Shown here in pieces: positions 1 to 8,141 of a stretch of DNA of 17,218 bases (the stretch's first letter is position 1; every line of letters begins with the position of its first letter). Under the pieces are notes generated by a model. The model saw only the letters and a program-made list of their open reading frames with translations, was not told the origin of the DNA and made no database searches. The translations under genes and the position numbers were made by a program. The stretch lies in contig DEAT01000032.1 in assembly GCA_002348265.1 (NCBI GenBank), forward strand, positions 1 to 17,218, read 5' to 3'. Source of the stretch: Gemmatimonadales bacterium UBA2975. Its GTDB lineage: Bacteria > Gemmatimonadota > Gemmatimonadetes > Longimicrobiales > Gaopeijiaceae.

Positions 1-1076
1 TTCCAGACCAGATTCCGGACACTGATTGGTCGTATGGGACTGACGGAGCATATCTCTCGGAGCTAATAGATTATTGGCGAACCGAGTTTGATTGGCGTGC
101 ACAAGAACAGATCCTTAATGAACTCAATCAGTTCACTACGGTGATCGACGGGGTAGATCTGCATTTCATCCATCAGCGATCGTCGAATCCCGATGCAGTC
201 CCGCTGCTCCTGATCCACGGTTGGCCAGGTTCGATATTCGAGTTCATGGAAATAATTGGACCTTTGTCGGACCCTGCTTCCTATGGAGGGAATAGGAGTG
301 ATGCTTTTCATCTCGTGATTCCTTCATTACCAGGTTTCGGTTTTTCTGGTAAGCCCTCAGAGTCGGGGTGGAGCCCCGAGAGAATGGCAGCCGCTTTTGC
401 GGAACTCATGGAACGTCTCGATTACGACCGATATGGGGTGCAGGGTGGCGACTGGGGGGGGATCATCGGCCGTTCTTTGGCGGGCAACTATCCGGACCGT
501 GTTATCGGGTTTCACACGAATTTTGTTCTTGGAGGCCCGCCTCCGAACACGGATCGTTGGGCTGGGGTGTCAGAAGAGGAACGCACGTTTTTAGCTGACC
601 GGACAGAGGCGTTTGCTGAGGGCAGCGGATATCAGGAGATCCAAGGAACGAAGCCCCAGTCGCTAGGAGTAGGCCTGAATGACTCACCTGCTGGGCTTGC
701 GGCTTGGATAGTTGAAAAGTTTCACGGTTGGAGTGACCACGACGGGCACGTTGAGGATGCCTTCACCAGGGACCAGATCTTGGCAAACGTAACCCTGTAC
801 TGGGTCACGGAGACGATCACCTCATCGGCTCGCATTTACTATGAATCCCGCCATGCTCAAAACCGAAGCACGACCCCTTATGTATCTGTGCCGACTGCCG
901 GTGCAATCTTTCCAAAAGAGATTTATTTCACTCCCCGGGCTTGGGCAGAACACCGATATAACATTGTGCGCTGGACGGTAATGCCTCGGGGTGGCCATTT
1001 CGCGGCACTTGAAGAACCACACTTGCTGGTGGACGACGTGAGAGCGTTCTTCCGTGAACTGCCTTCGCAACCGTAA
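1..1076 (+). CDS. Epoxide hydrolase, microsomal type (5' truncated by window edge)
   Basis: This alpha/beta hydrolase likely opens epoxides to diols. The reading frame is open from base 3, so the gene begins outside the window and GTG 141 is internal. The first ~46 visible residues (with DYWRTEFDWRAQE) match the epoxide hydrolase N-terminal domain that precedes the catalytic fold. Counting from codon 141: the oxyanion loop HGWPG is at 26-30, the nucleophile Asp104 lies in QGGDWG, Glu260 lies in FPKEIYFTP, and His286 lies in RGGHFAALEEP. These correspond to the Asp/Glu/His triad of mammalian microsomal epoxide hydrolase, whose C-terminal block is very similar. The YWVTETITSSARIYYES lid segment is also typical and should carry the ring-opening tyrosines. 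The AbgT gene follows 51 bases downstream on the same strand and could be co-transcribed. The family call is firm; the natural substrate is unknown. Confidence 0.93.
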   Translation, partial: PDQIPDTDWSYGTDGAYLSELIDYWRTEFDWRAQEQILNELNQFTTVIDGVDLHFIHQRSSNPDAVPLLLIHGWPGSIFEFMEIIGPLSDPASYGGNRSDAFHLVIPSLPGFGFSGKPSESGWSPERMAAAFAELMERLDYDRYGVQGGDWGGIIGRSLAGNYPDRVIGFHTNFVLGGPPPNTDRWAGVSEEERTFLADRTEAFAEGSGYQEIQGTKPQSLGVGLNDSPAGLAAWIVEKFHGWSDHDGHVEDAFTRDQILANVTLYWVTETITSSARIYYESRHAQNRSTTPYVSVPTAGAIFPKEIYFTPRAWAEHRYNIVRWTVMPRGGHFAALEEPHLLVDDVRAFFRELPSQP

Positions 1077-1116
1077 CGCGCGCTGGGTCTGTAGCGCGAG
1101 CGACCGTTCCTAGAAC

Positions 1117-1122
1117 GAGGAG
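1117..1122 (+). promoter_or_regulatory. Shine-Dalgarno fixing a TTG start
   Basis: GAGGAG lies five bases before TTG 1128. No nearby in-frame ATG has a comparable site, so this sequence supports the TTG start of the AbgT-family transporter. Confidence 0.75.
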
Positions 1123-1127
1123 TAGAT

Positions 1128-2681
1128 TTGTCTTCTGAAACAGTCACGGTCAATTCAAAACCTCGACTCATAGACCGCTTTCTAAACGTGATCGAGCTTA
1201 TTGGTAATAAGCTTCCGGACCCGGCTGTGCTCTTCGTGATCAGCCTATTTCTGGTATGGGGGCTTTCTGGTCTGATGTCGGGCATGGCGTTCAGCGAGAT
1301 TGATCCGCGCTCTGGTGACCCTATCAGCGTCACTAACCTACTGACAGCTCAGGGTATGGCGGCCTTTCTTGCTGGGATGGTCCAGACCTTCACAGCGTTT
1401 CCGCCACTTGGGGTCGTTTTGGTAGCGATGCTAGGTATCGGAGTGGCCGAGCATGGCGGTTACATCAATGCAGGCCTTCGCATCGTGCTGGGCGTTACGC
1501 CCAAGGCGCTCCTCACACCGATGCTCATTTTGGTCGCTATTGTGAGCCATACTGCGACCGACGCGGGTTACGTGTTGGTTATCCCAATCGGTGGAGTGAT
1601 TTACTATGCTGCGGGCAGGCACCCATTAGCGGGTATCGCCGCTGCTTTCGCAGGTGTGTCTGGAGGCTTTAGCGCGAACTTCATCCCGTCGGGGGTTGAT
1701 CCGCTGTTACAGGGATTTACTCAGGGTGCCGCTCAACTCATAGATCCTGCTATTCTCGTAAACCCTCTCTGTAACTGGTTTTTCACTTCGGCTTCCAGCA
1801 TCCTGATTGTACTGGTCGGCTGGTACCTCACCGACCGGGTTGTTGAACCCCGCCTTCAGGCGACTAACGTTGACGCTGACCCAAGCGACATGCCTGAAAT
1901 GCGAGAGATCGATCAGCGGGAACAATTTGCGTTTTGGGCTGCTTCAGGCGTCATGGCTGCGGGAATTGCGTTTCTGTGGTTTGCTGCTGCCCCTCCCACC
2001 TCGCCACTGCGATCACCAGATGGCGAACTAGCGGCGTTTTCGGCACCGCTAATGCAGTCGATCGTCCCACTCATATTCCTTCTCTTCATGATTCCTGGAA
2101 CGGTTTATGGTTACATGGCAGGAACGTTCAAGGAGAGTAAAGATGTGATTGATGCCATGACGACATCAATGCAACAGATGGCATACTACATAGTCATGGC
2201 TTTCTTCTGCGCACTCTTTATTTCCGCATTCGGAACCTCGAATCTCGGCGCACTGCTAGCTGTAAAGGGTGCCAATTTTTTGCGTGAGTTGGCGCTTCCT
2301 GCAGGTTTCACAATAGTCGGAATCATTGTGTTGACGGGGTTTGTTAATCTGGCTGTCGGCTCCGCTTCTGCTAAGTGGGCCCTTTTGGCCCCCATCTTCG
2401 TGCCCATGTTGATGCAGCTTGGGATAAGTCCCGAGCTGACCCAGGCGGCATACAGGGTGGGTGATTCTACGACTAACATCATCACACCTCTGATGCCGTA
2501 CTTTCCGCTCGTAGTGGTCTACTGCCAGCGGTACGTAAAGTCTCTCGGGATCGGAACTCTTGTGTCCATCATGCTTCCGTACTCAATATTTTTCATGGTG
2601 CTATGGTCGGTGTTCCTGCTTGCCTATTGGGGACTAGGAATCCCGCTCGGACTGCAGGCTCCGTATACCTATCCAGGCTGA
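1128..2681 (+). CDS. AbgT-family transporter (p-aminobenzoyl-glutamate transporter-like)
   Basis: This is a 517-residue inner-membrane protein, about the length of E. coli AbgT and Neisseria MtrF. The family is proposed to move p-aminobenzoyl-glutamate; some members export antimetabolites such as sulfonamides using the ion gradient. The cytoplasmic N-terminus (RFLNVIELIGNKLPDPAVLF) is typical and leads into many hydrophobic segments, roughly 11-13 by eye. The conserved HTATDAGYV motif is present near residue 140, and GDSTTNIITPLMPYFP starts at residue 445. The start is TTG 1128, supported by GAGGAG five bases upstream. The gene ends 12 bases from the convergent M14 peptidase gene, with no room for a separate terminator. 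No abgA or abgB M20 hydrolase is next to it, so its substrate cannot be read from context; an amino-acid or peptide conjugate is possible. The family assignment is strong and the substrate assignment weak. Confidence 0.93.
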   Translation: MSSETVTVNSKPRLIDRFLNVIELIGNKLPDPAVLFVISLFLVWGLSGLMSGMAFSEIDPRSGDPISVTNLLTAQGMAAFLAGMVQTFTAFPPLGVVLVAMLGIGVAEHGGYINAGLRIVLGVTPKALLTPMLILVAIVSHTATDAGYVLVIPIGGVIYYAAGRHPLAGIAAAFAGVSGGFSANFIPSGVDPLLQGFTQGAAQLIDPAILVNPLCNWFFTSASSILIVLVGWYLTDRVVEPRLQATNVDADPSDMPEMREIDQREQFAFWAASGVMAAGIAFLWFAAAPPTSPLRSPDGELAAFSAPLMQSIVPLIFLLFMIPGTVYGYMAGTFKESKDVIDAMTTSMQQMAYYIVMAFFCALFISAFGTSNLGALLAVKGANFLRELALPAGFTIVGIIVLTGFVNLAVGSASAKWALLAPIFVPMLMQLGISPELTQAAYRVGDSTTNIITPLMPYFPLVVVYCQRYVKSLGIGTLVSIMLPYSIFFMVLWSVFLLAYWGLGIPLGLQAPYTYPG

Positions 2682-2693
2682 TGCGTGCGGTGT

Positions 2694-4424
2694 CTACCGA
2701 AAGAACCTGTTGCGCTGGTACTGGTTGAATGGCTGCACCCGCATCACTGAAATGCGCTGGTGTGACAGCACTCGCATCATCGGGACCCGCTGTCGCGCAC
2801 TTAAGATAGAGGCTGCTCGATCTCGCATCCGCTGTTGTTGCTCAGCGGCCAGTTCTGACATCAGACGACCGCCCAGCATCGCCTGGAGCACCGCTTCCTC
2901 TGACTCTGGTGTCTCTTCAAGAATGTGGTCCGTCCAGCCCCAGGTGATGAGATTGTCGTCGGTTTCGGGCTCCATTAAATAGGTGATCAGGTTGCCCATC
3001 GACTGTGCGGTGGGAATCCAGAACCACCCCTCCTGTACTTCCACTTTCTCGGATTCCCTTTCGACCTCTACCGCCTTCAGGTAGTGACCTTGAAAGTAGG
3101 ATTCGGTCTGGACGTCAGTGGCGTAATAAACCTCTGCATCGATTGAGCCGGATCCAGTGAAGCGGTAAACCGCGATGTCGTGATCCATAAGGATTGGGAC
3201 GACGGCTGCCATTGCAGGTGGCATCAGGTACCCGACCGGCCTTTTTGTCGTGCGTGTAGGGATCCAGCGTAACCACACGGGCACGGTCTGCAGTGAGTAC
3301 CCAAGTTCAGCGTTCCAGTCGGGCATCCAGACGGGCTCATCACCACGGTTGCTGACTTCGTAATCCAGAACAACCTCGCCCGCACCCTCGTGCCCTGCGT
3401 TGATTGCTCGCATCCTTGAGGCTGTGGTCAGGTTTCGTATTTCTTCTCGCTTCTCAGCTGCTACTTCGAGAATTGTGCTCAAGGCGATTACGCCGCCACG
3501 TATCTGATGGTAGTAGCGGTCTTCCTCTGGTATTTCCACTACAGTGCCGTTCTGGAGAACTCGGCGTGAGTTGCGTGGTGTTTCGAGCAGAATCCCAATG
3601 GTGTTTGTTAGGCCTGTGTATACGTGGTGCTTCCTCGGTTCTACAGAGGTCGACCCCCAGCCCTGACGCCCATCTTCAGTACGCACTCCCGAGTAATCGA
3701 AAGCTCGGTAGTCTTCAGCCTCTGCGGCCTCACGAATGCGCGGAAAAATGTTGTTGTACGGCCATGCCCGGAGTGCTGCATCAGCAGATGGGTTTAGGGT
3801 TCCCTGGTATGTGATTACGTACGGGTCAGATCCTCCGTGGTGCCCATCTACGTGAATGTCTGGCGTCCATTCGGTCATCACCTGAGTGACGTAGGCGTGG
3901 ATCTCCTGCGACTCTAGTTTTACGTAGTCGCGGTTCATATCGTAGCCCGCCTCGTTTGTGCGACGTTGTACTTCTCCACCATCCGGATTAGTGAGGGGCG
4001 TTCCGATAACGATTACGTCATCGAGAACATGGCTCAGATCACCTGCAATAAGCTCCTTGGCGACTAGCTGAAAAGATTCTTTGGGCGACACCTCGCCTCC
4101 GTGAACCGATGGCGCAACGAATACAATCGTTTTACCCGATCGAATCGCGTCTTCCGCGTTCACGATATGGTCTTTTGCAATAATGATCAGGTTTAGATCA
4201 CGGCCCATAAGCGTTTTCGTGAGCGGTTGCATGCTCACCAGCTCACTCATTGCGTCCAGTTCGTACCAGAATTCCATGAGTGGCTCGAAAGGTGTCGGCC
4301 CGGAGCGGAAATCCTGTTGCTCCTGCCACGTTTCAGGCAGTTCTTGAGCGTTCGATGTAGTCGGGCTCAACGTGAAGAAGGCCAGGGGCAGAAGAGTTAA
4401 AAGGTTTCGGGCGTTAGGCAGCAT
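2694..4424 (-). CDS. Secreted M14-family zinc carboxypeptidase-like protein
   Basis: This 576-residue exported metallopeptidase probably trims C-terminal residues from peptides outside the cytoplasm. The signal peptide is residues 1-26, with cleavage predicted at SNA|QE. The M14 zinc motif HGGE has His108 and Glu111. NPDGG (147-150) and YDMNRDY, with Arg165, form the substrate carboxylate region. HVDGHHG (191-197) holds the third zinc His, probably His195 or His196. LLETPRN, with Glu281, is the likely catalytic Glu. The ~290 residues after the catalytic domain end in a basic tail and are not recognisable to me; the protein is longer than a simple M14 domain. ATG 4424 is chosen because the signal peptide starts there. 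GTG 4463 would add 13 polar residues and has no better ribosome site. The gene is divergent from the acetamidase gene and convergent with the transporter gene. Confidence 0.88.
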   Translation of the reverse strand: MLPNARNLLTLLPLAFFTLSPTTSNAQELPETWQEQQDFRSGPTPFEPLMEFWYELDAMSELVSMQPLTKTLMGRDLNLIIIAKDHIVNAEDAIRSGKTIVFVAPSVHGGEVSPKESFQLVAKELIAGDLSHVLDDVIVIGTPLTNPDGGEVQRRTNEAGYDMNRDYVKLESQEIHAYVTQVMTEWTPDIHVDGHHGGSDPYVITYQGTLNPSADAALRAWPYNNIFPRIREAAEAEDYRAFDYSGVRTEDGRQGWGSTSVEPRKHHVYTGLTNTIGILLETPRNSRRVLQNGTVVEIPEEDRYYHQIRGGVIALSTILEVAAEKREEIRNLTTASRMRAINAGHEGAGEVVLDYEVSNRGDEPVWMPDWNAELGYSLQTVPVWLRWIPTRTTKRPVGYLMPPAMAAVVPILMDHDIAVYRFTGSGSIDAEVYYATDVQTESYFQGHYLKAVEVERESEKVEVQEGWFWIPTAQSMGNLITYLMEPETDDNLITWGWTDHILEETPESEEAVLQAMLGGRLMSELAAEQQQRMRDRAASILSARQRVPMMRVLSHQRISVMRVQPFNQYQRNRFFR

Positions 4425-4630
4425 TGGTTCGCTCTTGATCCGGTGGCTTGAGAATCCTGACACAGAAGATGCAATGTGAGCAGGTCTCCGGTAGCCGGCT
4501 AGCTCAGGTGAGACTCGGGTTCTCCAGGTTGATGGGTCGCGCGCGGCTCATTGGACACCCATGTTCACCGTTAGTGAGCCTCATCGATCACACAAGCACT
4601 ACCTGATTAAGAACCTACTTGGAGGCGTTT
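4425..4630. promoter_or_regulatory. Divergent intergenic region between the M14 peptidase and acetamidase genes
   Basis: Both flanking genes are transcribed away from this 206-base gap, so it should hold two promoters. I find no convincing -35/-10 pair. It contains a perfect 10-base palindrome, TAGCCGGCTA, at 4492-4501 that could be an operator. GGAGG at 4621-4625 is the ribosome site of the + strand gene. No small gene is supported here. Confidence 0.35.
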
Positions 4631-5671
4631 ATGCGCTTAAGCTCTGCTCGTCTTTCGACGTTTGGAACTGCAGCGGCCTTGGTCGCTGTCGCCGGTGCCT
4701 GTACTTCGCATTCTGATTCTAGAATCAACGGAAATGCGACTACTGGGGAGTCGATTCCGGATCCAGACGTTGTGCTTTCAGCGGATCAGACGCATGCACG
4801 TTGGAGCTCCGCTATTCCACCGGTGGTGACAGTGGAGTCAGGTGCGATTGTCGAAGTGCGTACGATGGAGGCCTCAGACGGTCAATTTGAACTCGGCTCG
4901 ACTGCTTCAGACGTAGAGACACTTTCGTTTGATCCGATCCATCCTCTTACTGGACCCGTTGCGGTTGAAGGCGCCCTGCCTGGCGATGTGCTTGCGGTCA
5001 CGCTTCTCGATATTGAGGTGGACGAATGGGGGTGGGCGGCGATCGTCCCTGGCTTCGGGTTTCTTGCTGACCGTTTCACGGAACCTGTTTACATGGGCTT
5101 CGAAATCGATCCCGGCGCGACGCATATTGCGTTCAATGACCGTATTTCTGTTCCTCTGGCGCCATTTCCCGGTGTTATGGGTGTAGCTCCGGCAACGGAT
5201 TCGATGCTAGCTACGATTCCGCCACGGTCGAACGGCGGAAACATGGATAACCGGCATATGGTGGAGGGAACGACGGTCTATTTTCCTGTCTTTGTGGAAG
5301 GCGCCAACTTTTCAATTGGGGATACTCATGCCGCTCAGGGAGACGGAGAAGTATCGGGCACGGCGATCGAGGCCGGCATGACGATTCGGTATCGAATCGA
5401 GATCGTCGAGGGTGCACGTCCGATCGAGGAGCCACAATATGAAACTGACGAATATTACGGGGTCACGGCTTTTGCGACTACTCTAGATGAAGCCGCGGTA
5501 AAGGCTACTTCTTATATGATTGATTATTTGACTGCTGAGCACGGATTGACGCCGGAGGAGGCGTACATCCTCTGCTCTGTTGCAGGTGATTTAAAGATCT
5601 CAGAGGTAGTGGACGTGCCCCACATGCTTGTGAGTATGCACATGCCTAAAGAGGTCCTCGGGATCGACTGA
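4631..5671 (+). CDS. Acetamidase/formamidase family lipoprotein
   Basis: This 346-residue member of the FmdA/AmdA family likely hydrolyses a short amide to an acid and ammonia. Family blocks are clear: HPLTGPV (104-110), GDVLAV (118-123), GGNMDNR (202-208), the hallmark GDTHAAQGDGE (230-240), and CSVAGDLKISEVVD (315-328). ATG 4631 is chosen over the upstream in-frame TTG 4619 because GGAGG (4621-4625) sits five bases before ATG. The first 24 residues form a hydrophobic signal ending AGAC, so Cys24 may be lipidated; the lipobox is imperfect because Ala replaces Leu at -3. The +2 residue is Thr, so retention at the inner membrane is not expected. Classical enzymes of this family are cytoplasmic, so export is the odd feature. 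The gene is convergent with the lipoprotein hydrolase gene, with four bases between their stops. The family is certain; the exact amide is unknown. Confidence 0.92.
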   Translation: MRLSSARLSTFGTAAALVAVAGACTSHSDSRINGNATTGESIPDPDVVLSADQTHARWSSAIPPVVTVESGAIVEVRTMEASDGQFELGSTASDVETLSFDPIHPLTGPVAVEGALPGDVLAVTLLDIEVDEWGWAAIVPGFGFLADRFTEPVYMGFEIDPGATHIAFNDRISVPLAPFPGVMGVAPATDSMLATIPPRSNGGNMDNRHMVEGTTVYFPVFVEGANFSIGDTHAAQGDGEVSGTAIEAGMTIRYRIEIVEGARPIEEPQYETDEYYGVTAFATTLDEAAVKATSYMIDYLTAEHGLTPEEAYILCSVAGDLKISEVVDVPHMLVSMHMPKEVLGID

Positions 5672-5675
5672 AGAA

Positions 5676-6707
5676 TCAGCTTCCGAACAGAGCGCTGCGC
5701 CCCTCTTCGGACATATACATCTGCGTGCTCGAATGACCTATCCCAGGGACGATTACTTCTTGGTGGCCATGCCCTGGGTCAAATGCATCCATGAAGCGGA
5801 TGAGTGTCTGCCCTCTCTCGAATCGGTGACGCCCTTGCATGTTGGCTCCGCACGTGACGTCGAGCGATGCGTTCAAGGAGTCGGCGCTACCGATGAGGAT
5901 TCTAACGTCGCGGCGCACGAGTTGGACCTTGATCGAGTCTCGGGACACAGCGGTTGCATAGTTGTTCAGATCCTGTAGCCCGTAATGCCAATCGTCGTAA
6001 TCAGCGCAAGCTGCACTGTTTGGGATCGCAAACCCTGCCTGGCTGTCTCGCTCGGATCCTACGTATAGATAGGTCGATGGATTGGCTACGACATAACGGA
6101 AAGGTATTGCGGTTTCATTTTCTATGCGGCTAGTGCCTGCAAAGCGGTGTGTGACTTGGCCGCCAGCGGAATGGCCAGTGATGGTCACCTGTTCAAGTAT
6201 CGGAAAACGTTCACTGTCCAAAACGAGTTCTAATATACGGTCGATCGCTGTGTAGGAACTTACCCTAGGAGAAGGCCCCGAGCTGCTTGAAAGGTGCCCT
6301 CGTTTCCATCCTCCGCTTGTCCAGAATGGCTCGTCTTTGCTCGGTCCATCCTCGGAGGTCTGAAATGTGGGAGCGATTATAAGTGTCTCTTCTAGTAGGT
6401 CCATCGCCGCGGCAGGAGCTATGGTGCGCTCAAAGTAGTCATTACCGTTTCTGCCTGAGCCATGTACCACGACGATGACTCTCTTGATCGCCGCGTGTCC
6501 GTGCTCAAGCAAATGAGTGGAGTGGATCGGCAGATAAAGACCTGATCCTAGGTCCACCCGTTCTGCACAGAGTGCCGTGCCACTGAGGCACGGCGTCGGC
6601 CGATCAGGTACTTGGTAGGGCTCTGATGGCGAGGAGCACGAGGAGACCACGCCGAGACACACGAGATATGTTAGCCGAAGCAGCCTTGCTCGGGTCTCAT
6701 CCCACAT
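5676..6707 (-). CDS. Lipoprotein alpha/beta hydrolase
   Basis: This 343-residue protein is predicted to be an exported, lipid-anchored serine hydrolase. The N-terminus is a hydrophobic signal ending VVSSC, with Cys24 as the likely lipidated residue and Ser at +2. The alpha/beta hydrolase signature is complete: oxyanion loop HGSG (82-85), nucleophile Ser180 in TGHSAGG, a candidate acid Asp276 in IGSADSLN, and His325 in PGIGHSS. A Trp/Gly-rich stretch (WTSGGWKRG) and several Cys residues (40, 47, 235, 286) may stabilise the fold outside the cytoplasm. The sequence resembles bacterial hydrolases related to polyester and acyl esterases, but I cannot name a substrate. Its ATG lies two bases after the cupin stop, so the two form one transcription unit; no clear ribosome site is visible, and translation may be coupled. 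Confidence 0.82.
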   Translation of the reverse strand: MWDETRARLLRLTYLVCLGVVSSCSSPSEPYQVPDRPTPCLSGTALCAERVDLGSGLYLPIHSTHLLEHGHAAIKRVIVVVHGSGRNGNDYFERTIAPAAAMDLLEETLIIAPTFQTSEDGPSKDEPFWTSGGWKRGHLSSSSGPSPRVSSYTAIDRILELVLDSERFPILEQVTITGHSAGGQVTHRFAGTSRIENETAIPFRYVVANPSTYLYVGSERDSQAGFAIPNSAACADYDDWHYGLQDLNNYATAVSRDSIKVQLVRRDVRILIGSADSLNASLDVTCGANMQGRHRFERGQTLIRFMDAFDPGHGHQEVIVPGIGHSSTQMYMSEEGRSALFGS

Positions 6708-6709
6708 AA

Positions 6710-7039
6710 TTAGACGGGCGAGGGTGCCATAAAGACGAGCACTATTAGGCGCTCAGCGCCTGTATTTCGGACTCCGTGCGGGACACCGGCTGGCGCTATC
6801 AGCATCGCCCCTGCATCCATCTCTATGTTCTTTTCTTCTAGCAAGAAGAGTCCGTTGCCTTGAAGCACGTGATACACTTTGTCTTGGTTGGCATGCCCAT
6901 GAAGCGCGTGCTCCTGCCCAGGCTCGAATGAGTTCAAGCCTACCAGCATTCGTTCAGACATGAAGATGGTGCTTTTGCCCATTTTTTCGGTGTCGAATTG
7001 GGCTAGTGTCTCAGGCCGCAGCAGTTCTGGATGGTTCAT
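6710..7039 (-). CDS. Small single-domain cupin protein
   Basis: This 109-residue protein is one conserved cupin barrel and has no signal peptide, so it is probably cytoplasmic. Motif 1 is PGQEHALHGHANQDKVYHV, with metal ligands His47 and His49. The usual Glu of this motif aligns with Lys54, as in other DKVY-type cupins. Motif 2 is PAGVPHGVRN, with His88. A mononuclear metal site with three His ligands is plausible. Cupins of this size act as small dioxygenases, isomerases or ligand sensors, and nothing here decides among them. It is the first gene of a two-gene unit with the lipoprotein alpha/beta hydrolase. No Shine-Dalgarno sequence is seen before its ATG. The upstream region is shared with the divergent metallo-beta-lactamase-fold gene and contains a stem-loop. 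Confidence 0.85.
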   Translation of the reverse strand: MNHPELLRPETLAQFDTEKMGKSTIFMSERMLVGLNSFEPGQEHALHGHANQDKVYHVLQGNGLFLLEEKNIEMDAGAMLIAPAGVPHGVRNTGAERLIVLVFMAPSPV

Positions 7040-7097
7040 GTGTGTTTGAAGTTCGGTTTACGCAACGCGTCAAATGTGGTGGGAACTCTGTATGACT

Positions 7098-7135
7098 TTT
7101 GGTAACCCGAAGCATAGCTTGGGCTCCTTACCAAA
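7098..7135. promoter_or_regulatory. Imperfect 15-bp stem-loop between divergent genes
   Basis: The outer arms TTTGGTAA (7098-7105) and TTACCAAA (7128-7135) pair perfectly. Inside them CCC (7106-7108) pairs with GGG (7121-7123), and AAGC (7110-7113) with GCTT (7117-7120). The loop is ATA, G7109 is bulged on one side, and CTCC (7124-7127) is unpaired on the other. No T-run follows on either strand, so a terminator is unlikely. It lies 28 bases before the metallo-beta-lactamase-fold gene and 58 bases from the cupin gene. An operator or an RNA leader element are the main options. Confidence 0.4.
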
Positions 7136-7163
7136 CTCTTAATCTATATGGGCTATAACGACC

Positions 7164-8141
7164 ATGGCATTCCGTCACCCTGATCGAGCGACTCCACTAA
7201 TTTTTTGTATCGCACTGACCTTAGTGTTCGCTGCAGTTGGGCCTCCGGCGGATGCAACTGCTCAGAGTCCTTCGGTGGTTAATGACTCGTCTCCGCTCGA
7301 GTTCACCTACTTTGGGGCAGCTGGCTGGAAGATCTCCGATGGTAAGGTGGTAGTATTGATCGACCCATGGCCCTCGCGACTGAAGTACGGTGGTGGTGGG
7401 CACCCAGATGACGATCGCCCAGACTTTGCTCGCACCGATGTGGCATGGTCGGACACTACTTTAATCGACTCACTGATTACCGAGGCGGATTTCATTTTGG
7501 TGCACCATAGCCACTTTGATCATCTGGGTGATGTCCCGTACATAGCTCAGAAGACGGGTGCCAAGGTGATTGGAACGGAAACCGCAGTGATGATTCTGAG
7601 AGCCTATGGTATTCCTAGCGATCAACTTTACGCAGTAGGTGGAGGTGAGGATTACCAGTTTGAAGATTTCAGTGTTAGGGTCGTGCCAGCGATTCACTCA
7701 GCGTTGAACGAGAAGCACTATCACGACACGCGGCGCTATGATGAGACGACCGAACTAGAAGCGCCGTTAAGGATCGACCAGTTCATCGAAGGAGGCTCAC
7801 TTAGCTTCCTGGCTCGGTTCGATAGGCACGAAGTCCTAACGATGGGTTCTATGAACTTCATCGAGCGCGAGTTCGAGGGTCTGGAGCCTGATATTCTGCT
7901 TGCTGGAATAAACGGTTCGCGACTGGGTCTTTATGACTACGATCGACGTCTTCTGGAGACGACCGGTTTTCCCCCGATCGTTATCCCTACTCACTGGGAC
8001 AATTTTCGTCTTCCCTATGGGTTTTCACAGCAGCCTAACATTGAGCGCAACATACTTCCTTTTATTGAAACTGTTGGGAGACTCTCACCAGGCACACGAG
8101 TAATCGAGCCCGTGCACCTCGAGCCATTCACTGTCCGATGA
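7164..8141 (+). CDS. Exported metallo-beta-lactamase-fold protein
   Basis: This 325-residue MBL-fold protein carries a signal peptide cleaved at ATA|QS, before Gln34. FTYFGAAGWKI followed by LIDPWP (47-70) is the N-terminal strand pattern of the UlaG-like branch. The zinc motif is HSHFDH, with His115, His117, Asp119 and His120. His178 (PAIHSAL) and His277 (PTHWDN) supply further ligands. The usual motif-4 Asp (GD) is replaced: the matching position reads TMGSMNFIE, with Ser229 after the Gly. The enzyme may therefore bind one metal or work differently from two-zinc members. Substrate unknown; a hydrolytic role in the periplasm is likely. No Shine-Dalgarno sequence is visible; TATAAC at 7154-7159, four bases before the ATG, could be the -10 of a nearly leaderless transcript. 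Its stop overlaps the next start (ATGA), so both proteins are made together. Confidence 0.88.
   Translation: MAFRHPDRATPLIFCIALTLVFAAVGPPADATAQSPSVVNDSSPLEFTYFGAAGWKISDGKVVVLIDPWPSRLKYGGGGHPDDDRPDFARTDVAWSDTTLIDSLITEADFILVHHSHFDHLGDVPYIAQKTGAKVIGTETAVMILRAYGIPSDQLYAVGGGEDYQFEDFSVRVVPAIHSALNEKHYHDTRRYDETTELEAPLRIDQFIEGGSLSFLARFDRHEVLTMGSMNFIEREFEGLEPDILLAGINGSRLGLYDYDRRLLETTGFPPIVIPTHWDNFRLPYGFSQQPNIERNILPFIETVGRLSPGTRVIEPVHLEPFTVR

Noticed and set aside
923..1333. 136-codon - strand open frame spanning the end of the epoxide hydrolase and the start of the transporter
   Set aside because: It overlaps two strongly supported + strand genes and its composition is like a shadow frame.
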